This document shows, one piece after another, positions 7,299 through 15,119 of a DNA stretch of 34,368 nucleotides. The notes under the pieces were generated by a model. The model worked only from the letters and a program-made list of their open reading frames with translations. It did not search any database and was not told where the DNA came from. The stretch comes from Candidatus Zhuqueibacterota bacterium (GTDB taxonomy: Bacteria > Zhuqueibacterota > Zhuqueibacteria > Oceanimicrobiales > Oceanimicrobiaceae), in NCBI GenBank assembly GCA_029262035.1, contig JAJDAE010000293.1, forward strand, positions 1 to 34,368, given 5' to 3'. The position numbers and the translations under genes are program-made. Each line of letters begins with the position of its first letter. The stretch's first letter is position 1.

Positions 7299-8999
7299 TC
7301 ATCTTAAATCTTTAACCCGCAACTGGATAGTCGTTCTACCCCTAAAATGATTTTCATCGATAACATAAACCACGTCAACATTGGCCTCCCCGGGAGAGAG
7401 TCTGTAGATTTTATCGCCAAGGTTAAAACCGATAGCATCCATAACTACACCGCTTTGCCGCACTTTAAATTTGAGGTGATTTTTACCAACAATTGTTGGA
7501 CTGCCTACGACTTCGAGCTTTTTAGACAGAAAATTAGGGCGACTGTTTTTCGGGCCGAAAGGCGCCATTTTATCCATCAATTTTAAAAATTCAGGGGTAA
7601 TATCTTTGAAGTCTAATTCCGCTTCGATGGTGAGATCCGGAATAAGCATATCTTCAGTTAATCGCTCAGAGGCGATCTGACAAAACTTTTCACGCAGAAG
7701 TGGGATTTTTTCGGTTTCTATGCTCAGACCGGCTGCATATTTGTGGCCTCCAAAACTGGTCATCAAATCGCTGCACTCTTTCAACGTCTCATAAATATCA
7801 AACCCGGGGATGCTGCGAGCAGAGCCCTTGCCCATACCATTTTCTGTAGCGATCATAATTGTTGGCCGGAAATAACGCTCAACAATTCTGGATGCGACGA
7901 TACCGATCACCCCGGGATGCCATTGCTCCTGATTTAGCACAAAGGCATACTCATCGGCAGGAGGTGACTCGTTTGATTCGATGATCTCAAACGCTTGCTC
8001 ACGAGTGGTTTCATCAATAAGCCGCCGTTCATGGTTTTCCGATTCCAGGATTCGGGCTATGTTGGCAGCGGTTTGATGATTATCTGTGGTTAACAAATGC
8101 ACAGCACGATCTGCGTCACCTAAACGGCCTACAGCATTAATTCTGGGCGCTAACACAAAAACAACCTGTCCCGTCCCGATGTCCTTACCTTTCAATGCAG
8201 TAATATCAATTAAGGCGTTTAAGCCAACATTCGAGCTGTCACAAATCGTTTCAAGTCCATGTCTTACAAATGTACGATTTTCATCGGCAAGTGGAACAAT
8301 ATCAGCAGCCGACCCCATTGCAACCAGGGGTAAATATTTGAAAATTTCCGATTCATCAAGATTCGTTTTTTGCTGATAGGCTTGTAAAAATTTAAACGCA
8401 ACCCCCACACCTGCTAATTCCTTAAATGGATAGGGGCAGTCACTTCTTTTGGGATTTAAAACAGCTACTGCAGGAGGTAATTCCAGGTCAGGTTGATGGT
8501 GATCGCAAACAATGAAATCTATATTGTGTGATTTAGCCAGGGCGATTTCACGCGTTGCAGTAACACCGCAATCTACCGTAATAATAAGGGAGATGCCGTT
8601 TTCACGCGCATATTCAATGCCTTTATCTGAAACGCCGTAACCTTCAGTAATTCGATCCGGGATATAATACTCAACAGTGCAGCCTACAGACTTCAGGAAG
8701 AGGTACATCAAAGATGTGGCAGTCGTACCATCAACGTCGTAGTCTCCGTAAACCAGCACCTTTTCATTATTTGCTAATGCGCTTTGAAAGCGTTCCACAG
8801 CCGTATGCATACCAGCCATTTCAAACGGATCGTGTAAATTTTCTAGTTTTGGAATAAAAAATTTTCGGGCATCTTCAATATTATCGATGCCACGGTTTAG
8901 TAGAATTTTGGCGAGAACCGGTGATGAGTTTAGTTGATTGGCAAAAGTTTTTATTTGTTCTTGATCATGGCCGTCCAACAGTTGCCAATTTAATTCCAT
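7299..8999 (-). CDS. recJ: Single-stranded-DNA-specific exonuclease RecJ
   Basis: Protein of 566 residues. An open frame reaches 9083, but that extension overlaps the 3' part of the RNase P RNA gene. ATG 8999 has GGAG upstream and gives the standard RecJ start MELNWQLLDG. DHH-phosphoesterase motifs are clear: VYGDYDVDG (83-91), VDCGV (142-146), CDHHQ (165-169), with Mn2+-binding aspartates and histidines intact. The DHHA1 motif GGHKYAAGLSI and a C-terminal OB-like segment follow. RecJ degrades 5'-ended single strands in RecF-pathway recombination, base-excision and mismatch repair. The length fits the family. It lies about 26 bases after rnpB on the same strand and 38 bases before the carboxyltransferase, with no terminator seen between. 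Confidence 0.96.
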   Translation of the reverse strand: MELNWQLLDGHDQEQIKTFANQLNSSPVLAKILLNRGIDNIEDARKFFIPKLENLHDPFEMAGMHTAVERFQSALANNEKVLVYGDYDVDGTTATSLMYLFLKSVGCTVEYYIPDRITEGYGVSDKGIEYARENGISLIITVDCGVTATREIALAKSHNIDFIVCDHHQPDLELPPAVAVLNPKRSDCPYPFKELAGVGVAFKFLQAYQQKTNLDESEIFKYLPLVAMGSAADIVPLADENRTFVRHGLETICDSSNVGLNALIDITALKGKDIGTGQVVFVLAPRINAVGRLGDADRAVHLLTTDNHQTAANIARILESENHERRLIDETTREQAFEIIESNESPPADEYAFVLNQEQWHPGVIGIVASRIVERYFRPTIMIATENGMGKGSARSIPGFDIYETLKECSDLMTSFGGHKYAAGLSIETEKIPLLREKFCQIASERLTEDMLIPDLTIEAELDFKDITPEFLKLMDKMAPFGPKNSRPNFLSKKLEVVGSPTIVGKNHLKFKVRQSGVVMDAIGFNLGDKIYRLSPGEANVDVVYVIDENHFRGRTTIQLRVKDLR

Positions 9000-9024
9000 A
9001 GAATCTCCATACTCGGAAGAATTA

Positions 9025-9443
9025 ATCCAAAGTAGTCCGATAAGCCGAATTCTGTCTTCCCTGTAAACAGGGGAGGCGACCATTTATCTAGGCCTGACAT
9101 TGCTATCAGGCTCAAGCAACCTACCCATTTCGCTACCCGAAATTAATCTGGTATAAAGCGGGCAGCCTTATTACCCCAACGAATCGGGATAAGCGAAATC
9201 TATTTGGTCTTGCACCGGGCGGGGTTTATCTTTTTTGCCATCACTGACAAAAAAGGTGAGCTCTTACCTCACCATTGCACCATTGCCTGTTGCCCGAATG
9301 AACGGGCTCATCGGCTGTATATTTTCTGTGACACTTATCCGTAGGGTTTCCCCTCCTTCGCGTTACGAAGCGCCCTGCCCTGCGGTGTTCGGACTTTCCT
9401 CACTCCGAATATCCGAAGCGCGATCGCCTGAACTACTTTGGAT
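9025..9443 (-). ncRNA. rnpB: RNase P RNA, bacterial class A
   Basis: Read on the minus strand, the 5' strand of helix P1 (CCAAAGTAGTTC, near 9441-9430) pairs with GGACTACTTTGG at the 3' end (9038-9027). The universal conserved segment GAGGAAAGTCCG is at 9401-9390. GGTAAGAGCTCACC, of the P10-P12 type, is in the middle. GACAGAATTCGGCTTATCGG closes the molecule near 9056-9036. A strong hairpin GCCTGAtagcaatgTCAGGC lies near 9110. These are the class A signatures of the catalytic RNA that trims the 5' leader of pre-tRNAs. The length of about 419 nt is slightly above the usual 350-400. Ends are set from P1 and are accurate to a few bases. Confidence 0.95.
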
Positions 9444-9465
9444 TGCTATTTGAAATATTTATATA

Positions 9466-10191
9466 CTAATTTGGTACTACTTCCTCTCCATTTACGTAAA
9501 CCAAAATTCTACCACAAGATTCACATAAAATGAGCTCACTCATCGTCCTAACTTCAACAGCTTTTTGCGCCGGGATTGTTGTAAAACATCCACCACAGGC
9601 GTACGAAGAGATATTTGCTACAGCGGTATTGCCGAGTCCTTTTCTAATCCTTTCATATTGATATAGAACCGGACGTTTTATATTGGCAGAAATCTCATTA
9701 CGCTGTTTTTTAAATTCTTCATATTCCTTTTCAGTGACCGTAATTTTCTTATTCAGTTCTTCATTCTTTTGAATTAAACCTTCCTCAAGTAAAACAATCT
9801 TTGGTTCCAGTTCTTCCACCGCCGTGTTCAAAGTTTCTTCTTTTTCAATCATTTCCAGAGTATTATCTTCTGATTCACTTATTTTTTCCTGCATCGAATC
9901 AATTTCTGTAGTAATTGCATCGTATTCTTTGTTGGAGGTAACTGCATACAGTTTTTCTTTAAGCAGTTTCAATTTGTCTTGAAATGAATTCAAGTCACCT
10001 TCATTTAATGCAAGTTGCTTTTTTGTTTCTAAAAGTTCCGCTTTTGTGTTCTCACAATCCAGTTTTAAATCATCTATCTCTTTCTTAAGTCGCTCCACTT
10101 GTTGAGGCAAATCCCCTTTGGTCTCTTCTATTGATTGCAACTCCTGATCAACAGTTTGTAATTTAAACAACTCGCTTAGATTAGCCCTCAA
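9466..10191 (-). CDS. Coiled-coil protein with C4 zinc ribbon (CT398/CdsZ-like)
   Basis: Protein of 241 residues starting at a TTG (10191) with a near-perfect GGAGGT 5 bases upstream (10197-10202). No suitable ATG is present. Residues about 5-165 are a long heptad-rich antiparallel coiled coil. The C-terminal ribbon has C199-x2-C202 and C223-x2-C226 (YACGGCFTTIPAQ and LCESCGRIL), the zf-RING_7/DUF164 pattern. The family is widespread and poorly understood. The Chlamydia member CT398 has been reported to bind the sigma-54 holoenzyme and type III export parts. It ends 22 bases before rnpB; I recall the same gene order in several phyla. The strong ribosome site suggests good expression. No membrane segment is seen. 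Confidence 0.9.
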   Translation of the reverse strand: MRANLSELFKLQTVDQELQSIEETKGDLPQQVERLKKEIDDLKLDCENTKAELLETKKQLALNEGDLNSFQDKLKLLKEKLYAVTSNKEYDAITTEIDSMQEKISESEDNTLEMIEKEETLNTAVEELEPKIVLLEEGLIQKNEELNKKITVTEKEYEEFKKQRNEISANIKRPVLYQYERIRKGLGNTAVANISSYACGGCFTTIPAQKAVEVRTMSELILCESCGRILVYVNGEEVVPN

Positions 10192-10241
10192 TTTTTACCT
10201 CCGACATATTAACGTTTTTTTTCATTCTGGGTACAAACAAA

Positions 10242-10266
10242 AAATGCACTCAAGTTGAGTGCATTT
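10242..10266 (-). terminator. Rho-independent terminator, probably of carAB
   Basis: This is a perfect 11-bp inverted repeat (AAATGCACTCA / TGAGTGCATTT) around a 3-base loop. Read on the minus strand it ends in TGCATTTTTTGTTTG, so a U-tract follows the stem. It lies about 174 bases after the carB stop and upstream of the zinc-ribbon gene's ribosome site. On the plus strand the tail is AAATTG, a much poorer terminator. The stem is AT-rich at its base but long. Confidence 0.7.
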
Positions 10267-10439
10267 AAATTGATTTCAAATTTAGTTTTTCGGTTTTGAA
10301 TAAAATCGATTTCCGCTGATTAGTCTGGAAGTGCATTCTTATAAGCATGATTTTATCAAACCCTGTTTTAAGTAAGCCACCAATATATCACTTTCTAAAA
10401 TAAATGCAAGTTATTTTACGTAAATATACATAAAACCAT

Positions 10440-13400
10440 TTAATATTCGTTCCAGGGTTTAATTTCCCAATCCTCAATCTTTGAGTTGCAGACTGCGTCG
10501 CAGAAACGCTTGGCAAGTTGAATATTAGTAATAAGCGGAACGCCACAATCAACCGCTCTTCTTCGAACCATATAATCATTTGTCAACTCTTCTTTCTGGT
10601 AATTCTTAGGAATGTTGACAACCAAATCTATTTTCTTTTCAACAAGATAATCCATTATATTTGGTTTTTTATTTTTAAGCGGCCAGTTTAAAACTTCAAT
10701 TTCCAGACCGTATTGTCTCATAAAAGCGGCGGTTCCTTTGGTGGCATAAATGGTTACGCCAATATCTGCCAAGCCTTTGGCGCTTTCTACAAGCTCTGCC
10801 TTACTTTCCAATGGACCGGAAGATAGCAGTATCGATTGAATCGGTACTTTCACACCGACTGAAATAAGCGCTTTTAAAAAAGCTTCCTCAAAAGTACGGC
10901 CAAGACAGCCCACTTCTCCAGTCGAAGCCATTTCTATGCCGAGAATTGGATCCGCACCAGCCAAGCGGGTAAATGAAAACTGGGGCGCTTTTACGCCGAC
11001 ATATTCAAGCTCTAAAAATGATTTTGAATTTACACTTATTGGCTCATCTATAAAAGCTCGTGTTGCAGCTTCAATAAAATTTGTTTTGTAAACTTTTGAC
11101 ACAAACGGGAAACTGCGTGATGCACGTAAGTTACACTCTATTACTTTTACCGAATTATTTTTTGCGATAAATTGAATATTGAAAGGTCCGGTTATTTCAA
11201 GATTTTTAGCAATTTTTTGTGAAGCCAAACGAATTTGGCGCATGGTTTCGATGTAGGTTCTTTGCGGAGGAAGTACCAGCGTTGCATCACCGGAATGTAC
11301 GCCCGCGTTTTCCACATGTTCTGAGATAGCATATAGCACCACTTCACCATCTTTCGCCACGCCGTCAAATTCTATTTCTTTGGCATTCTCTAAAAATTTA
11401 CTAATTACAACCGGATGATCTTTAGAAATATCCGCAGCTTTTTCCAAAAAGAAAGTTAGCTCTTCGTCGTTGGCAGCAACGCCCATGGCGGCTCCGCTTA
11501 AAACATAAGAAGGCCGAACCACAACCGGATAATTGACTTCATGGGCAAATTTCTTTGCCGCATCAATGGAAACCAGTTCTTGCCACTCAGGCTGATCTAT
11601 TCCCATTTTATCGAGCAGGCTGGAAAATTTATGGCGATTTTCTGCGCGGTCAATATTTTCAGGCGACGTTCCCCATATTTTTAATCCGGCATTGCCAAGG
11701 CGCCAGGCGAGATTATTGGGAATCTGGCCGCCCATGGAAATAATTAAACCAAGCGGCTTTTCCATCGCATAAATTTCTAAAATATTTTCAAAACTGAGTT
11801 CGTCAAAATATAGCCGTTCGCATTCATCATAATCCGTGCTCACAGTTTCCGGGTTATAATTGATAAGAATTGTGTTATAACCGAACTTACGCAAAGTCAT
11901 AACCGCATTCACACAGCACCAGTCGAATTCAACTGAACTCCCGATCCGGTAAACTCCTGAACCCAAAACAATTACAGTGTTTTGGGTTCCGAAAGTTACG
12001 TCATTGGCCATGCCGTTATATGTGAGATATAGATAATTCGTTTGCGCCGGGAACTCAGCGGCTAAAGTATCTATTTGTTTCACAACGGGATGAATACCAT
12101 AATTTAATCGCATTTCTCGAACTTCCTGTTCTTCACAACAGAGAATTTTTGAAATTTGTAAATCTGAAAATCCCGCCTGCTTGGAATTGACCAGTATGTT
12201 CTTAGGACAGACTCCATTGGCGTAAGTTGCCAATAATTTTTCTATTTTGACAACCCGCTCAATTTTGTATAAAAACCATTGATCTATTTTTGCCAGGTCG
12301 TAAATTTCATCGGCGGTCATGCCATTTTTAAAAGCTTCAACAACGGCAAAAATTCGTTCATCTGTTGGATTGCCTAACTCTTCCTTAATTTCATCCGGAC
12401 CGTTGAAGTTAAACTGGGAATTGGCAGTTAATCCTTCCGCGCCAATATCCAACATGCGCAATGCTTTTTGTAATGCTTCTTCAAAGGTTCGCCCTATGGC
12501 CATTACTTCACCAACCGACTTCATAGCCGTACCAATTCGGGTAGAGACCTTTTGGAATTTCTTTAAATCCCAGCGCGGAATTTTTACAACAACATAATCC
12601 AGCGCCGGCTCAAAGCAGGCCATTGTAGTTTGAGTAATAGAGTTTTTTATATCAGTTAAACAATACCCAAGTGCAAGCTTGGCACCGACAAAAGCAAGCG
12701 GGTAACCAGTCGCTTTGGAAGCAAGTGCAGAACTTCTGGAAAGCCTTGGGTTCACTTCAATAACGCGGTAATCACCTGTTTCGGGATTCAGAGCATATTG
12801 AATATTACACTCGCCAACAATACCGATATGCCGAACTGTGCGAATAGCAATTTCACGCAATTCATGATATTCCTGATTGTTGAGGGTTTGGCTTGGAGCA
12901 ACGACAATGCTTTCACCGGTATGAATACCAAGTGGATCAAAATTTTCCATATTACAAACGGTAATACAATTATCGAATGCGTCCCGCACGACTTCGTACT
13001 CAACTTCCTTCCAGCCTGAGAGGTATTCTTCGACCAAAATTTGTGTTGTGTGGGTGAAAGCCCTGTCAGACAGTTCCTTCAGTTCTTCATGAGAATAACA
13101 AATCCCGGAACCTAAACCGCCGAGGGCATAAGCAATACGAATCATAACCGGGTAACCGATTTTCTTCGCTTCGGCGAGTGCTTCGTCAACGGAATGAACC
13201 GCCTTGCTAAGTGGAGTTTTGACCTCAATTTCTTTTAGCTTCTCTACAAACCGCCCCCTGTCCTCAGTATCTTTTATTGCATCTATCGGAGTGCCGAGCA
13301 CTTCAATATTATATTTTTTCAAAACACCCTTTTCAGCCAATTCCAGTCCGCAATTTAACGCTGTCTGTCCACCAAAGGCAAGAAAGATACCATCGGGCCT

Positions 13401-13637
13401 TTCCTTGGAAATAATTTTTTCAACAAATTTTGCATTCACAGGTAAAAAATAAACTTTATCCGCGAGATGCTCAGAGGTTTGAATTGTGGCTATATTGGGA
13501 TTTACAAGAACGGTTTCAATGCCTGCACTTTTCAGTGCTTTAATGGCTTGACTGCCAGAGTAATCAAATTCACCGGCCTCACCGATTTTTAATGCTGAGC
13601 TACCAAGAATTATTACCTTTTGGGGAAGTTTCATCAT
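10440..13637 (-). CDS. carB: Carbamoyl-phosphate synthase large subunit
   Basis: Protein of 1065 residues, close to the usual 1060-1080. It makes carbamoyl phosphate from bicarbonate, ammonia (channelled from CarA) and two ATP, for pyrimidine and arginine synthesis. Both ATP-grasp halves are complete: GGLGSGICYS and VIEVNPRLSRSSALASKATG in the first, VVRPSYVLSGAAMGVA and VIECNLRASRSFPFVSK in the second, plus a C-terminal MGS-like allosteric domain (IYATKGTAAFMRQYG). Many stretches (ILGSSALKIGEAGEFDYSGS, NYNPETVSTDYDECERLYFD, SEHVENAGVHSGDATLV) follow the lineage shared by Bacteroidota and eukaryotic CAD rather than the E. coli one. It starts at ATG 13637 (ATGATG), 9 bases after carA, with only a weak ribosome site. 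Confidence 0.97.
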   Translation of the reverse strand: MMKLPQKVIILGSSALKIGEAGEFDYSGSQAIKALKSAGIETVLVNPNIATIQTSEHLADKVYFLPVNAKFVEKIISKERPDGIFLAFGGQTALNCGLELAEKGVLKKYNIEVLGTPIDAIKDTEDRGRFVEKLKEIEVKTPLSKAVHSVDEALAEAKKIGYPVMIRIAYALGGLGSGICYSHEELKELSDRAFTHTTQILVEEYLSGWKEVEYEVVRDAFDNCITVCNMENFDPLGIHTGESIVVAPSQTLNNQEYHELREIAIRTVRHIGIVGECNIQYALNPETGDYRVIEVNPRLSRSSALASKATGYPLAFVGAKLALGYCLTDIKNSITQTTMACFEPALDYVVVKIPRWDLKKFQKVSTRIGTAMKSVGEVMAIGRTFEEALQKALRMLDIGAEGLTANSQFNFNGPDEIKEELGNPTDERIFAVVEAFKNGMTADEIYDLAKIDQWFLYKIERVVKIEKLLATYANGVCPKNILVNSKQAGFSDLQISKILCCEEQEVREMRLNYGIHPVVKQIDTLAAEFPAQTNYLYLTYNGMANDVTFGTQNTVIVLGSGVYRIGSSVEFDWCCVNAVMTLRKFGYNTILINYNPETVSTDYDECERLYFDELSFENILEIYAMEKPLGLIISMGGQIPNNLAWRLGNAGLKIWGTSPENIDRAENRHKFSSLLDKMGIDQPEWQELVSIDAAKKFAHEVNYPVVVRPSYVLSGAAMGVAANDEELTFFLEKAADISKDHPVVISKFLENAKEIEFDGVAKDGEVVLYAISEHVENAGVHSGDATLVLPPQRTYIETMRQIRLASQKIAKNLEITGPFNIQFIAKNNSVKVIECNLRASRSFPFVSKVYKTNFIEAATRAFIDEPISVNSKSFLELEYVGVKAPQFSFTRLAGADPILGIEMASTGEVGCLGRTFEEAFLKALISVGVKVPIQSILLSSGPLESKAELVESAKGLADIGVTIYATKGTAAFMRQYGLEIEVLNWPLKNKKPNIMDYLVEKKIDLVVNIPKNYQKEELTNDYMVRRRAVDCGVPLITNIQLAKRFCDAVCNSKIEDWEIKPWNEY

Positions 13638-13646
13638 AATCTTACT

Positions 13647-14705
13647 TTACAGAAGGTTTATAAATTCATCGAATAAAAAGGCTGTGTCAACCGGACCCGG
13701 AGTAGCCTCAGGGTGAAATTGTACGGACATAAACGGCTTTGAACTATGCCGAATGCCTTCATTCGTTCCGTCATTGGCATTAAAAAACCACGGCTCCCAG
13801 CCATCGGGCAGGCTAGTTTCGTCCACAGCATACCCATGATTTTGCGACGTAATGAAGCAGCGCTTACTACCCACCCGAATACAGGGTTGGTTCTGGCTGC
13901 GATGTCCAAATTTTAGCTTATAGGTATCTGCACCGGCTGCAAGCGCCAGTAATTGATTGCCAAGGCATACTCCAAAGGTCGGGATACCAGCTTCAAGCAA
14001 ACCACGAATTGAATGGACTGTCTCCGCGCACATTTTGGGGTTTCCCGGTCCGTTTGAAATCAGAACCCCATCATAAGTTTCATTCTCAATATCCCAATTC
14101 CAGGGAACAACTTTCACTACTACATTTCTATTTACAAGAGAGCGTATAATATTATATTTGCAGCCGCAATCGAAAACTAATATTTTCTTTTTGCCTTGCC
14201 CAAATTCTTTAGGTGCATCAATTGAGACTTGTGCAACCAGATTATCGATATTAGGATCATGAAATTCCACATCATTATTATCGACAACAATTTTGCCGAG
14301 CACTGAACCATACTCCCGCAATTTTTGCGTAATAAAGCGTGTATCTATGCCTGTGATTGCAGGTATACCGCTGGTTTGAAGCCAATTACTCAAATTAGAG
14401 TAACCTTCTCTGTGGCTGTATTCAACAGAATAATCGGCCACAATAAGGCCTGAAATATGAATTTTTGAAGACTCAAATGCTGAGCTAATCAAATCAGGGA
14501 CATTCGTAAAATCGGGGACCCCGTAATTACCAATCAACGGATAGGTTAAAACCAAAATCTGACCGGCATAAGATGGATCCGTGAAGCACTCAGGATAACC
14601 AACCATACCTGTATTAAAAACGACTTCACCTGCCGCAGCTTTTTCTGCACCAAATGCAGTACCTTCAAATGTTGAACCATCTTGTAATACTAATTTTGCA
14701 TTCAT
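13647..14705 (-). CDS. carA: Carbamoyl-phosphate synthase small (glutamine amidotransferase) subunit
   Basis: Protein of 352 residues. The N-terminal CPSase domain runs from MNAKLVLQDGSTFEGTAFGA through FNTGMVGYPECFTDPSYAGQ. The C-terminal class I glutaminase domain has the nucleophile C247 in FGVCLGNQLLALAAG and the dyad H331/E333 in QFHPEATPGP. It frees ammonia from glutamine and feeds it to CarB. It is the first gene of a carAB operon and starts at ATG 14705. No clear Shine-Dalgarno sequence lies upstream. The upstream spacer shows TATAGT-like -10 sequences but no convincing pairing and no recognisable pyrimidine-responsive leader. Confidence 0.96.
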   Translation of the reverse strand: MNAKLVLQDGSTFEGTAFGAEKAAAGEVVFNTGMVGYPECFTDPSYAGQILVLTYPLIGNYGVPDFTNVPDLISSAFESSKIHISGLIVADYSVEYSHREGYSNLSNWLQTSGIPAITGIDTRFITQKLREYGSVLGKIVVDNNDVEFHDPNIDNLVAQVSIDAPKEFGQGKKKILVFDCGCKYNIIRSLVNRNVVVKVVPWNWDIENETYDGVLISNGPGNPKMCAETVHSIRGLLEAGIPTFGVCLGNQLLALAAGADTYKLKFGHRSQNQPCIRVGSKRCFITSQNHGYAVDETSLPDGWEPWFFNANDGTNEGIRHSSKPFMSVQFHPEATPGPVDTAFLFDEFINLL

Positions 14706-15119
14706 AAACTAAGATGTAGGATGCTCATTTAATTAAAACTATATTTCACCTGTTAAATTGGTCGTGAAAGTAGGTTTTTTCATGCAAAGAAGCAATTTAA
14801 AAAGTAACGATTTAATCGCCTGAAAAAATGGTCTGTCTGAATAGTTGCTCTATCTTGAATTAAAAGTGTAAGCTATGAAATATCTACTCACTAATCCAAT
14901 AGATGTAAAATCTTATAAAACAATGTGAGATCTAATCTGTTAGTCCCTATAGTTATGCAGAATGGTTTAATAAACAAAAAAAAATAGAAACCATATTTGG
15001 AATAAAGGTTCTTACTGCTTATTCCGATTTTTATTAAAAACACTACGAAGACCTGGCATTAAATTTGCAAACTTTTCATTTGTTTTGCTGATAAGACAGA
15101 GCTGGAGGTTCTAAGAACT
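14706..15119. other. Divergent intergenic spacer between carA and the beta-helix gene
   Basis: This is 414 bases of AT-rich DNA between two divergent genes. It holds a sigma-54-type promoter match at 15054-15069 (listed separately) and a GGAGG ribosome site about 11 bases before 15120. I see no tRNA, no sizeable ORF, and no terminator. The poly-A run near 14975 and the short palindrome CGATTTAATCG near 14806 look incidental. Confidence 0.6.
15054..15069 (+). promoter_or_regulatory. Sigma-54 (RpoN) -24/-12 promoter candidate
   Basis: The sequence TGGCATTAAATTTGCA matches the consensus TGGCAC-N5-TTGCA. GG is at 15055-15056 and GC at 15067-15068, exactly 12 bases apart, the required spacing; the one weak base is T for C after TGGCA. 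Transcription would start near 15080, about 40 bases before ATG 15120 and leaving room for the GGAGG ribosome site. If real, the beta-helix gene would depend on an enhancer-binding activator. No activator gene is in the window. Confidence 0.6.

Noticed and set aside
9000-9083. A 28-residue N-terminal extension of RecJ
   Set aside because: It is read from the 3' end of the RNase P RNA gene; ATG 8999 has its own ribosome site.
9235-9453. A plus-strand 72-codon ORF
   Set aside because: It lies on the opposite strand of the conserved rnpB structure and resembles no protein.
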